Origin: Pseudomonas sp. ICMP22404
Lineage (GTDB): Bacteria; Pseudomonadota; Gammaproteobacteria; Pseudomonadales; Pseudomonadaceae
Assembly (NCBI RefSeq): GCF_006227205.1
Contig: NZ_VCNG01000008.1
Span: 124,001 to 188,000 of the forward strand
DNA length: 64,000 nucleotides
Reading direction: 5' to 3'
The position numbers were made by a program, and so were the translations under genes. The notes beneath the pieces were generated by a model. It did no database searches and was not told where the DNA came from. It was given only the letters and a program-made list of their open reading frames with translations. Below are positions 8,566 through 15,441 of this stretch, one piece after another; the stretch's first letter is position 1; every line of letters starts with the position of its first letter.

Positions 8566-10173
8566 TTAGATCTTGAACTGCTGCACCGAAGACTGCATCG
8601 ACCCCGCGGCAGTGTTCAGTTGAGTGGCGGTTTGCTGCAGATGGTGAATAGAGAGTGTGTTTTCCCGTGACTGGGCGGCAATCGACTCCACCCGCTGAGC
8701 CATCTCATCACTGGCCTTCGATTGCTCGGCAATCGTCTGGGAAATTTCCTCGACCACTTCGGCGGCATGACGGGCGCCAGTGCGGATTTCGCTGATGGAC
8801 ACCCCGGCCTGTTGGGCCAGGTTCACCCCCTCGTCCACGCGACTGACGCATGCCTGCATGTTGGACACAGCATCCCGGGCACTGGTCTGGATACGCTCGA
8901 TCATCGCAGTGATTTCCTGGGTGGACTGGGTGGTGCGCGCCGCCAGGTTGCGCACTTCATCGGCGACCACGGCAAAACCCCGACCAGCCTCCCCGGCGCG
9001 GGCAGCCTCGATGGCGGCGTTGAGCGCCAACAGGTTGGTTTGCTCCGCGATACTCTTGATCACCTGGATGATGGAATGAATGTCTTCGGACGAAGCATCC
9101 AGGGCCGTAATCTTGCTGGAGGACTGATTGACCACCTCGGCGATGCGGCTCATGCCTTCCACCACCCCGAGAATCACTTGCCCGCCGCTGCTCGCCAGTT
9201 GTTCGGACTGCGCCGAAATCGTCCGGGCGCTGTCGGCATGCTGATGGATCTGGCTGATGTTCGCCATCATCTGCTCCATGCTCGCCGCCATGCTGGTCGC
9301 GCTCTGGGCCTGTTGATCGGCGCTGGAGACAATTTGCCTGGCAGTGTCGCCCAAGGTACGGGAGGTACCATGCAACTCGTCGCTCTGACTGCGGATCGTG
9401 GCGATCATTTGCCGCAGGTTGGCTTGCATCTGTTCAATGACGCTCTGCAATTGGCCCAGCTCATCCTTGCCGTGCGCCCCCATGGACCGCTGCAAATCGC
9501 CTTGGGAAATCGCCTGGGTATTGAGGATGATTTTATTCAACGGTGTGAGCACAGCGTTGACCAAGCTCCAGGACGACAGTATCAGTGCCACACAGGTCGC
9601 CAATAACGTCCCGATCAGCCAGCGCCCCGAAGACTGGATGCTCTCATCCTGATGCTCGCGAGAAGCCTGGGCCTGATTCTCGATCAGCTCGCTCACGGCT
9701 TCATTACGCTCTTCCAATGCCGAAAACGCTGCGTTGAATTCCGTCCGCAGCGCTTGTGTATCCTTGGCGCCACCCAGCACTTTGCCGATCACCTGCTTGG
9801 CTTTATCAATGTAGGTATCGGCCTGTGGTTTCAATTCGACGATGGCCTTGGCGACTTCCGCCGGCAACTTCGCCTCGGCGTTCTCGGCAATCACCTTGCG
9901 CATCCGCTGCGAATGCTCGTCAAACGCTTCCTGCACTTCCTTGGCTTCCTGAACATTACCGGGCGTTGCCAACAGCGCAGCCAAGACATCGGCACGAATG
10001 GCATCGTGCATCATGTCCGCCTCCATGTGTTTGCGCATGGCTGAAATACTGGTTTCGTTCTCCGCCAGGGATGCGGTCATGGAGGTATGCCCCCACAACC
10101 CGATACCGCCGAGTAGAAGAGCAAAGAAAAGACTGACCAACCCCGAAGCTATGATCTTGGTGCGGATCTTCAT
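8566..10173 (-). CDS. Methyl-accepting chemotaxis protein
   Basis: A 535-residue inner-membrane chemoreceptor. The ATG at 10173 is preceded by an AGGAG site; the upstream extension is rejected. The order is: membrane helix at about residues 9-30, a periplasmic four-helix-bundle-type ligand domain (about 31-190), a second membrane helix (about 192-212), a HAMP domain (LTPLNKI onward), and a cytoplasmic signalling domain with the conserved hairpin tip EAARAGEAGRGFAVVADEVR. The C terminus (SVQQFKI) lacks the CheR/CheB docking pentapeptide. The ligand is unknown. Confidence 0.95.
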   Translation of the reverse strand: MKIRTKIIASGLVSLFFALLLGGIGLWGHTSMTASLAENETSISAMRKHMEADMMHDAIRADVLAALLATPGNVQEAKEVQEAFDEHSQRMRKVIAENAEAKLPAEVAKAIVELKPQADTYIDKAKQVIGKVLGGAKDTQALRTEFNAAFSALEERNEAVSELIENQAQASREHQDESIQSSGRWLIGTLLATCVALILSSWSLVNAVLTPLNKIILNTQAISQGDLQRSMGAHGKDELGQLQSVIEQMQANLRQMIATIRSQSDELHGTSRTLGDTARQIVSSADQQAQSATSMAASMEQMMANISQIHQHADSARTISAQSEQLASSGGQVILGVVEGMSRIAEVVNQSSSKITALDASSEDIHSIIQVIKSIAEQTNLLALNAAIEAARAGEAGRGFAVVADEVRNLAARTTQSTQEITAMIERIQTSARDAVSNMQACVSRVDEGVNLAQQAGVSISEIRTGARHAAEVVEEISQTIAEQSKASDEMAQRVESIAAQSRENTLSIHHLQQTATQLNTAAGSMQSSVQQFKI

Positions 10174-10582
10174 TGTCGATTGCTCCTGGAGCGGCGATTT
10201 CTGGGCAAGTGTAGTCGAGCGCCTGTGAGGGCTTGGGGCAGTGATGCGTCTATTGAGGGTATCGGCAAGGGAGAAATTAAATGAATGCCGCATAGCGCCT
10301 TGCGGCGAGGGGGTGGGCATTCACTGCCCTGAATTCCGATGTGCGGATCGCTTACCTCTATTTGAATAGTCTTGAGAGCGCTAAAGGGAGTAGCCATGCC
10401 CCCGCCGTTTATCGGAACTGTCATTCCTGACAGTGCCAGCGGACCGAGGAATCCTCCACGCTGACGCTGAAAGACATTCGGTTTTTTCAGGCCCGTTACT
10501 AATGCTTGATCCGCCTGTTTAGTCTCGGGAATCAAGGTTCGGAGTGATGCTCCGGGTCGTCCGGCTCAAGTAAGGTGTCAGA
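10174..10582. other. Intergenic region without recognised genes
   Basis: About 400 nt between the divergent chemoreceptor and hydrolase genes; it should hold both promoters. No credible coding frame, tRNA or terminator was seen. Confidence 0.5.
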
Positions 10583-11518
10583 ATGAATCGGCTTATTCAT
10601 CCAGGCGTAATGTCCGCCTCGTCAGATGGAGCAAATATTGTCGTTGACGGTGCGACATTCAGAAGTGAATACGCGAACGTAAACGGCATTCGCATGCACT
10701 ATCTGGTGAGCGGTAATGGTGAGCAGCCGGTCTTGTTGATTCACGGGTTTCCAGGAAGCTGGAGAAATTGGAAATCCCTGATGGGAAGACTCCTGCGCGC
10801 GGGCTATACCCCTATCGTTCCAGATTATCGTGGCGCTGGAGAAACGGATATCTCGAAGGATGGATACGATAAAAAGAACATGGCACGCGACCTCCATGAA
10901 TTGGTCGCCGTTCTGAAACTGGGGCGACTGGATATTGTCGGTCACGACATGGGGCTGATTGTCGCCTACGCCTATGGCGCACTCTATCCGCAGGAAACCA
11001 AGCACATCATTTTGATGGATGGATTCGTCCCGGGACTCCCAGGCTGGGAAATCCCTTATAACGGCAATCCGGCGAATGGCACTGCCAGCAAATGGCATTT
11101 TCGTTTCTTCGGCGAAACAGCGTTGAAAATGATTCGAGGGCAGGAAAAAACTTATCTGGACATGTTTTTTGATGAGTTCGTATATCCAGGCAACCCTAAA
11201 GTTGATGATGAGGTGCGCAACGCATTGGTAATGGATTATTCCCGGCCTGGACGAATGGAAGCGGCATTCAAACTCTATTCAGCTTGGGTGGAAAGCGATG
11301 CAAATGACAATCAGGCGTTTGCTCAGAACAAATTGGCCGTACCAGTACTCACCATCGGCGGAGATCACTCAAGAGGCAAGACGTTGGCCGAGCAGGTAAA
11401 CCATATCAGTTACCGACCGCATTCACTGATTTTACAGAACACGGGTCATTGGGTACTGGAAGAAAAAGCGCAGGCTACCGCCCAGGCAATTCTGGATTTT
11501 CTGCAAGATCGTCAATGA
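10583..11518 (+). CDS. Alpha/beta hydrolase with Asp nucleophile (epoxide hydrolase/dehalogenase type)
   Basis: A 311-residue alpha/beta-hydrolase. The oxyanion-hole motif HGFPGS (54-59), the nucleophile elbow GHDMG with Asp122, a likely acid Asp261 (GGDHS) and the base His289 (NTGHWVLEE) are visible. An Asp instead of Ser nucleophile places it with epoxide hydrolases and haloalkane/haloacetate dehalogenases. The substrate is unknown. Base use is visibly more AT-rich than the flanking core genes, suggesting acquisition. It ends just outside the tRNA-Thr island. A second ATG (codon 10) is an alternative start. Confidence 0.85.
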   Translation: MNRLIHPGVMSASSDGANIVVDGATFRSEYANVNGIRMHYLVSGNGEQPVLLIHGFPGSWRNWKSLMGRLLRAGYTPIVPDYRGAGETDISKDGYDKKNMARDLHELVAVLKLGRLDIVGHDMGLIVAYAYGALYPQETKHIILMDGFVPGLPGWEIPYNGNPANGTASKWHFRFFGETALKMIRGQEKTYLDMFFDEFVYPGNPKVDDEVRNALVMDYSRPGRMEAAFKLYSAWVESDANDNQAFAQNKLAVPVLTIGGDHSRGKTLAEQVNHISYRPHSLILQNTGHWVLEEKAQATAQAILDFLQDRQ

Positions 11519-11617
11519 CGAGTATCGATGACGCCACAGTGCAGTGACGTGGGCGAAAGGAAAGGGAAGCTCAGAACGTAGGCTGACGCTTGTTACGTCA
11601 TTTATTTACGTAAGGGA

Positions 11618-11653
11618 AAAACAAAGCCCCCGCATTTCTGCGAGGGCTTTGTC
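11618..11653. terminator. Terminator hairpin at the left edge of the island
   Basis: The stem ACAAAGCCC / GGGCTTTGT encloses a smaller CGCA/TGCG stem. It directly abuts the displaced tRNA 3'-end fragment. Read on the minus strand it sits where the original tRNA-Thr terminator would have been before the island inserted. Confidence 0.75.
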
Positions 11654-11680
11654 TTGTATGGTGCGGCACCAGGAGTCGAA
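11653..11680. repeat. Left attachment site: imperfect copy of the tRNA-Thr 3' end
   Basis: This 28-nt stretch (starting CTTGTATGGTGC) repeats positions 22492-22520, which include the 3' end of tRNA-Thr, with one missing base and one substitution. With an integrase beside the intact tRNA at the other end, this is the expected displaced att half-site of an integrated island. Confidence 0.8.
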
Positions 11681-12089
11681 AAACAAAAATAAATTCAATA
11701 ATAACAATAAGTTATGATGATTTAGAGTTCTCGTCTATCCCTATTTCTATCCTTAAGCGTTTGGTTTTCACCTTACGTTTCCGTCTAAGCCCTCAGCGGA
11801 AGCTGCGTGACCAGTGATCGTTTGAGAGAGATATCGCCCCAGAGCGAATACTGAACTATTAAATCCTACTGCCCCCCATTCCTAAGGATCGTTCAGGAAA
11901 ACCACCGCTGGGGCCTTCTTCTGCGAACAGTGGCGTGCCAAGCACCGAAGAAACCTAGGCTGGCAGAAAATCTTCCTTGTAGGTTGTTTTTACGTTCTTG
12001 AGGGTGTAGATTCCCTACAAGTATCAAAGCAATGCTCTGTAGTCCTTCCCGCCGGGGAGGTCATGGAGACTAACAATGGAGGGGAAAAC
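11681..12089. other. Island left-end non-coding region
   Basis: About 400 nt with no credible gene. It should contain the promoter of the Xre/ImmA pair; composition is AT-rich near 11690-11780. Confidence 0.45.
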
Positions 12090-12461
12090 ATGAACCTGAC
12101 GCCTTTCGGCCAAAAAGTGCGTGAATTACGCATTCAGGCCAGAGTAAGGCTGAATGCAATGGCAGAGGCTATAGGCTACTCAGAAGCCTACCTTTCCGCC
12201 GTGGAGACCGGTAGGAAGCCAGTGAATGATGAACTACTAGAAAAAACTATTGAATATTTTTCGGCTACTAACAGTAACTTTAATAAAGATGATCTTGTAA
12301 GAGCGGCTGACGAAAGTAAATCGGCAATAAATGTGGAAAAGCTTGAGGATTTAGAAAAGGGAGTTCTGGGAGCTTTTGCCAGGAAGCTGCCTGGCGTTAC
12401 AGACCAAGTACGATTAGAAATTTTGGATCGTTTGAATAAGGTACTAGAGGATGTGAGTTGA
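12090..12461 (+). CDS. Xre-family helix-turn-helix regulator
   Basis: A 123-residue protein. I prefer the ATG at 12090, preceded by GGAGGGG at good spacing, over the ATG at 12063. The N-terminal helix-turn-helix is clear (FGQKVRELRIQARVRLNAMA, then YSEAYLSAVETGRK). The C-terminal half is a helical extension. The stop overlaps the start of an ImmA/IrrE metallopeptidase gene by 1 nt (TGATG). Such pairs are known from ICEBs1 (ImmR/ImmA), where the protease cleaves the repressor to release mobile-element genes; the same relation is inferred here. Confidence 0.88.
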   Translation: MNLTPFGQKVRELRIQARVRLNAMAEAIGYSEAYLSAVETGRKPVNDELLEKTIEYFSATNSNFNKDDLVRAADESKSAINVEKLEDLEKGVLGAFARKLPGVTDQVRLEILDRLNKVLEDVS

Positions 12462-13018
12462 TGGAGAAATCGAAGCCGCGGGGGGTTAGGGTCGCCCCTT
12501 TAAGTAGCCGTAAAATTAGGGAGGTGGCTGAGGAATTTAGAGTTATATTCTCTTTGCCACCCGGTAACGTAGATATTATTGAACTCTATGAGTTTGGTTT
12601 GCAGTCGAAAGGATGGGATTACGATATTCAGGAGGACAACTTATTCCCTTCAGATGTCCTTGCCCTCGCTTTTCCCGATAGGCATCTGATTCGAGTGAAA
12701 CAGTCAGTATGGTCTGGTGCGGTACGGGGGGATCGAATGTCTCGATTCACGTTGGCTCACGAACTAGGTCATCTGATTCTGCATAATTCTGACAGGCTTG
12801 GTTTCGCGAGACATCATCCCTCTTCTCCGCGAAGTCACAATTTTTACGAAGACTCTGAGTGGCAGGCAGATAGATTTGCTGCGGAGCTTCTTATTCCTGC
12901 AAGTGAGCTTTCGGGTATGAGACTAAATGCCTCTCAAATTGCAGTTAAATATGGAGTATCAAAAAAATCCGCAGGGATTCGAATTTACTCTTTAAGGAAA
13001 GAAGGCTACCTAGAATGA
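12461..13018 (+). CDS. ImmA/IrrE-family metallopeptidase
   Basis: A 185-residue protein with the zinc motif HELGH (His100-Glu101...His104) and the second-ligand region SEWQADRFAAELLIP, typical of ImmA/IrrE peptidases. A C-terminal winged-helix-like stretch (NASQIAVKYGVSKKSAGIRI) is also present, as in many family members. It is translationally coupled to the upstream Xre gene. The likely role is specific cleavage of that repressor after a DNA-damage or invasion signal; the target promoter in the island is unknown. Confidence 0.9.
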   Translation: MEKSKPRGVRVAPLSSRKIREVAEEFRVIFSLPPGNVDIIELYEFGLQSKGWDYDIQEDNLFPSDVLALAFPDRHLIRVKQSVWSGAVRGDRMSRFTLAHELGHLILHNSDRLGFARHHPSSPRSHNFYEDSEWQADRFAAELLIPASELSGMRLNASQIAVKYGVSKKSAGIRIYSLRKEGYLE

Positions 13019-13065
13019 AAAAGGACCACAGAAGTTGGCGCTTCGAGTGGCCCTTATCAAATAAA

Positions 13066-13091
13066 AGCGATGGAATGGCTACCATCGCTCT
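13066..13091. terminator. Possible terminator hairpin after the Xre/ImmA pair
   Basis: The inverted repeat GCGATGG/CCATCGC lies about 50 nt after the ImmA stop. There is an A run on one side but no strong T run, so termination is uncertain. Confidence 0.4.
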
Positions 13092-13217
13092 GTTCCGCTG
13101 ATTTCAAGTTCGCGTGCGAAATTTAGCAGCCTACCAGCGCCAGCGCAAGGAAACCTTGTGCCCGCTGGTCGGTAAGAGCAGTTCTCCGGCCTAACACAGC
13201 AAGGAGATCTGACCAAA

Positions 13218-13367
13218 ATGGTGTCAGTCCGTAAGTATCGCCGCTCGCCGGCACAACGCGTCAAAACTGTTTACGTCCATCGCTATCCTCGCTTTCGCTT
13301 TGGGAGGTGGGAGGACGTCACTGATCACTATCGTAGCCCCCCAGGGCAACTCTCGTTCGACTTCTAG
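13218..13367 (+). CDS. Possible very small Arg-rich protein
   Basis: A 49-residue frame starts at ATG 13218 with AAGGAG upstream (spacing about 11 nt, longer than ideal). The product is very basic and Arg/Tyr-rich (VRKYRRSPAQRVKTVYVHRY), resembling small nucleic-acid-binding proteins of mobile elements. No family is recognised. It may be a real small gene or chance. Confidence 0.35.
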   Translation: MVSVRKYRRSPAQRVKTVYVHRYPRFRFGRWEDVTDHYRSPPGQLSFDF

Positions 13368-13381
13368 CAAGGTGGATTTTG

Positions 13382-13400
13382 GGGAGACGTTACGTCTCCC
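13382..13400. repeat. Perfect 19-bp palindrome
   Basis: GGGAGACG-TTA-CGTCTCCC lies upstream of the membrane-anchored unknown and just after the small Arg-rich frame. There is no T run, so it could be an operator or recombination-related site. Confidence 0.6.
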
Positions 13401-13494
13401 TGGCTACCTTTTCCCAAATAATGTCCAAGCTGCTATTTCTATGGTGGCGAGGGCTTCGTGTATCACTAAGATAATAATTAATTCAAAGGATAAT

Positions 13495-14079
13495 ATGTAT
13501 AAAGTTAATCTTTCAACCTTTACGAAGGTATCAGTGGCAGTATCAACCGTTGTTGGAGGAGTATTTGCGGTTTTAGCTGTAGTTCTTCCATCAGCGCCGA
13601 GTGAGCCAAGAAATCCTGGTGTCTATGGCATTTGGTCTAGCAGGTATTCCTATCCTTCCTCCAACGGTACGGTGGAGATTAATGGTACGACAGAGTACTT
13701 GAAGAATGGAAGCTATAACTTCACCGGCCAAATGAAACTTGAGGGGTTGGTGGATAAGCAAGAATTTCGCATCCTCTACGATGTGGATGGCGCCGGCGAG
13801 TGGTCTGCGGACTCGAAGAGTATCATTATTAAACTGATGGATATAAAGTCTCATCCGAAGTTTATTGAGATTGACTCTAAAAGAATTGACCCGAAAATGA
13901 TCGTTGCTATCACAGGTAAAGACTTTCCTGCTCTCAGCGACGCTATACCTAAAGGAACCTCGGATGAGTTTGCTATCGTCCAACTTGAAAAGGATTCGAT
14001 GGTACTTCAGGCGGATGATCCAAAAGGGCATTTGCTTGCAATTCAAATGAACAGAGAAACTCATCGTTTTCAACGATAG
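13495..14079 (+). CDS. Membrane-anchored protein of unknown function
   Basis: A 194-residue protein from the ATG at 13495, preceded by AAAGGA. One hydrophobic segment spans about residues 11-33 (VSVAVSTVVGGVFAVLAVVL), acting as a signal anchor; the rest (about 160 residues) is a beta-rich exported domain beginning GVYGIWSSRYSYPSSNG. No family is recognised. The AT-rich composition fits the island. It converges on the kinase gene at 14180 across a shared hairpin. It might be an effector or immunity component, but nothing in the sequence proves this. Confidence 0.7.
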   Translation: MYKVNLSTFTKVSVAVSTVVGGVFAVLAVVLPSAPSEPRNPGVYGIWSSRYSYPSSNGTVEINGTTEYLKNGSYNFTGQMKLEGLVDKQEFRILYDVDGAGEWSADSKSIIIKLMDIKSHPKFIEIDSKRIDPKMIVAITGKDFPALSDAIPKGTSDEFAIVQLEKDSMVLQADDPKGHLLAIQMNRETHRFQR

Positions 14080-14104
14080 TGCTCTACTTCTTGTATGCTA
14101 TATT

Positions 14105-14132
14105 AGCCCATACCAATTTTAGGTATGGGCTT
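14105..14132. terminator. Bidirectional hairpin terminator between convergent island genes
   Basis: The perfect stem GCCCATACC/GGTATGGGC with a 7-nt loop lies between genes that end at 14079 (plus) and 14180 (minus). U-tracts are weak on both sides. Confidence 0.65.
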
Positions 14133-14179
14133 CGTTCTGATGTGTGCGCTTGACTTCCGTAAAGTGAGTATTTGAAAGT

Positions 14180-14758
14180 TTAGTTTATTGTATTTATTTT
14201 GAGTTTTTTGCAGATATGGTTGGCTGCTTCTAACGGAGATAGCTTTGATGTGTCTATAACTATATTGGCTAAAGTAATTAGACTGCGTGAACACTGCTCG
14301 TTTGGATGTGAAGTTACTTCGTTGTAAGGGATGTTTCTAACACTGCAATCTTCTGATTTTTTTCGTGCGTTGTAGCGAGATTCGAGAATCTCTTCCGTAG
14401 AGGTTAGATGAACATGTAGAACGCTATCCCCGAACGCGTCGCGAAAATGCTCGACTTGTTCAGGTTTTCGGACGGCGTCAATGATCCATCGCGAATAGCT
14501 AGGATTTGAACTTATTAGCGGCAATGCGACGTTGTCTACAATCCATCGAAAGTTGCTTTCCCTGTCCAGAGAGTCACCAAGCTCTTGAAGGTTGTGTCTT
14601 GTTGGGTCGATTTTTCGTGTTGTTGCCAGGTCTTTAAGGTAAGTGCTCGATTGAATTGTGTGAAAATCAAAGTCCGAAATCAATTTTTCGCGCAACGATG
14701 TCTTTCCGACAGCGATTGGACCGCTTAAAAGAATTATTAGTTTCTTTGTGGTCGTCAT
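14180..14758 (-). CDS. P-loop nucleotide-kinase-like protein (stand-alone)
   Basis: About 192 residues from the ATG at 14758, which has AAGG upstream; a TTG at 14767 is possible. A Walker A motif, SGPIAVGKTS, sits near residues 12-21. A conserved (I/V)D-(A/S)-VR...Q(V/I)E block follows, as in deoxynucleoside-monophosphate or dephospho-CoA kinase relatives, where the Arg contacts substrate phosphate. It is homologous to the first 180 residues of the kinase-PurA fusion two genes upstream (shared LDRxS...W, DxVR, HVHL). It is the last gene of a tight four-gene operon. It probably phosphorylates a nucleotide made by the operon; this is inference. Confidence 0.75.
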   Translation of the reverse strand: MTTTKKLIILLSGPIAVGKTSLREKLISDFDFHTIQSSTYLKDLATTRKIDPTRHNLQELGDSLDRESNFRWIVDNVALPLISSNPSYSRWIIDAVRKPEQVEHFRDAFGDSVLHVHLTSTEEILESRYNARKKSEDCSVRNIPYNEVTSHPNEQCSRSLITLANIVIDTSKLSPLEAANHICKKLKINTIN

Positions 14759-14769
14759 GGTCACCAACC

Positions 14770-15423
14770 TTACAATGCAATATTTCCAAGAATGTTCTTG
14801 CCTTGAATTGACCTGACTTCGACTACAAAGTCAGCAATGTTAGGGATATGATAATCCACAACAACTTCGACTACTTTTTTTGCTGGCGCTTCAGATCTTT
14901 TTTTTGTTGGATAGTTCGCAATTCGTTTGAACGTATCCATTCCACGCGCATGCCACATTGGGAACGTGTTACCTGAGTTCATATGGCATAACCAAACTGC
15001 GTTCTCGTACTGAGCCATCAAGGCAGCAGTATCAATAGTCAGCACGTCGTGGGTTAGCTTTCCATAGCCACGAGCATTCAACAGTTTAAAAAGCCGCGTT
15101 TCCTCAGCCCACATGAAAACCTTCGAGTTCAAAAATTTGTACCATTCAGCTGGAGTCGTTCCATCGGTCAATGCCCGTGCCAAGCGGGATGGCTCCATGG
15201 GTTTTTGATCTCGTAATACGATAAAATCTGCGGGAGCTCCGACTTTAACTTTCTCCGCGCGATGTCCCTCTTCGAGCGTTAGCCGGCTCGCTCCCTGTAT
15301 GGAATAGCGATCTAAAGCCGCGGCGGTGCTCAAAAGACCGTGCTTTTTGATCGATGGCCAAGAACCTTCTTCCGCCATGTGGAAGAGTCGAGGGTAGTTA
15401 TTAATAAGTGCGGCGACATCCAT
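14770..15423 (-). CDS. DUF7002-like protein, possible ADP-ribosyltransferase fold
   Basis: A 217-residue protein. The opening LFHMAEEGSWPSIKKHGLLST resembles the N terminus of DUF7002 proteins and the NAD-binding start of DarT/KptA-like ADP-ribosyltransferases (Y/FH...SI...GLL); only short pieces match and I cannot confirm the fold. Further conserved-looking pieces are VLRDQKPM, KVFMWAEETRL, VLTIDTAAL and MNSGNTFP. GGAG precedes the ATG. It sits 18 nt downstream of the kinase-PurA fusion and 11 nt upstream of the second kinase. A macrodomain (ADP-ribose binding/hydrolysis) lies in the first gene of the operon, consistent with but not proof of ADP-ribose chemistry. Confidence 0.65.
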   Translation of the reverse strand: MDVAALINNYPRLFHMAEEGSWPSIKKHGLLSTAAALDRYSIQGASRLTLEEGHRAEKVKVGAPADFIVLRDQKPMEPSRLARALTDGTTPAEWYKFLNSKVFMWAEETRLFKLLNARGYGKLTHDVLTIDTAALMAQYENAVWLCHMNSGNTFPMWHARGMDTFKRIANYPTKKRSEAPAKKVVEVVVDYHIPNIADFVVEVRSIQGKNILGNIAL

Positions 15424-15441
15424 ATTAAATCTCCGAATCGA

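Noticed and set aside
11653..11680. Left repeat considered as the remnant of a different tRNA
   Set aside because: It matches the tRNA-Thr end plus flanking bases (CTTGTATGGTGC) better than any other tRNA end I could recall, and a P4-type integrase sits at the other copy.
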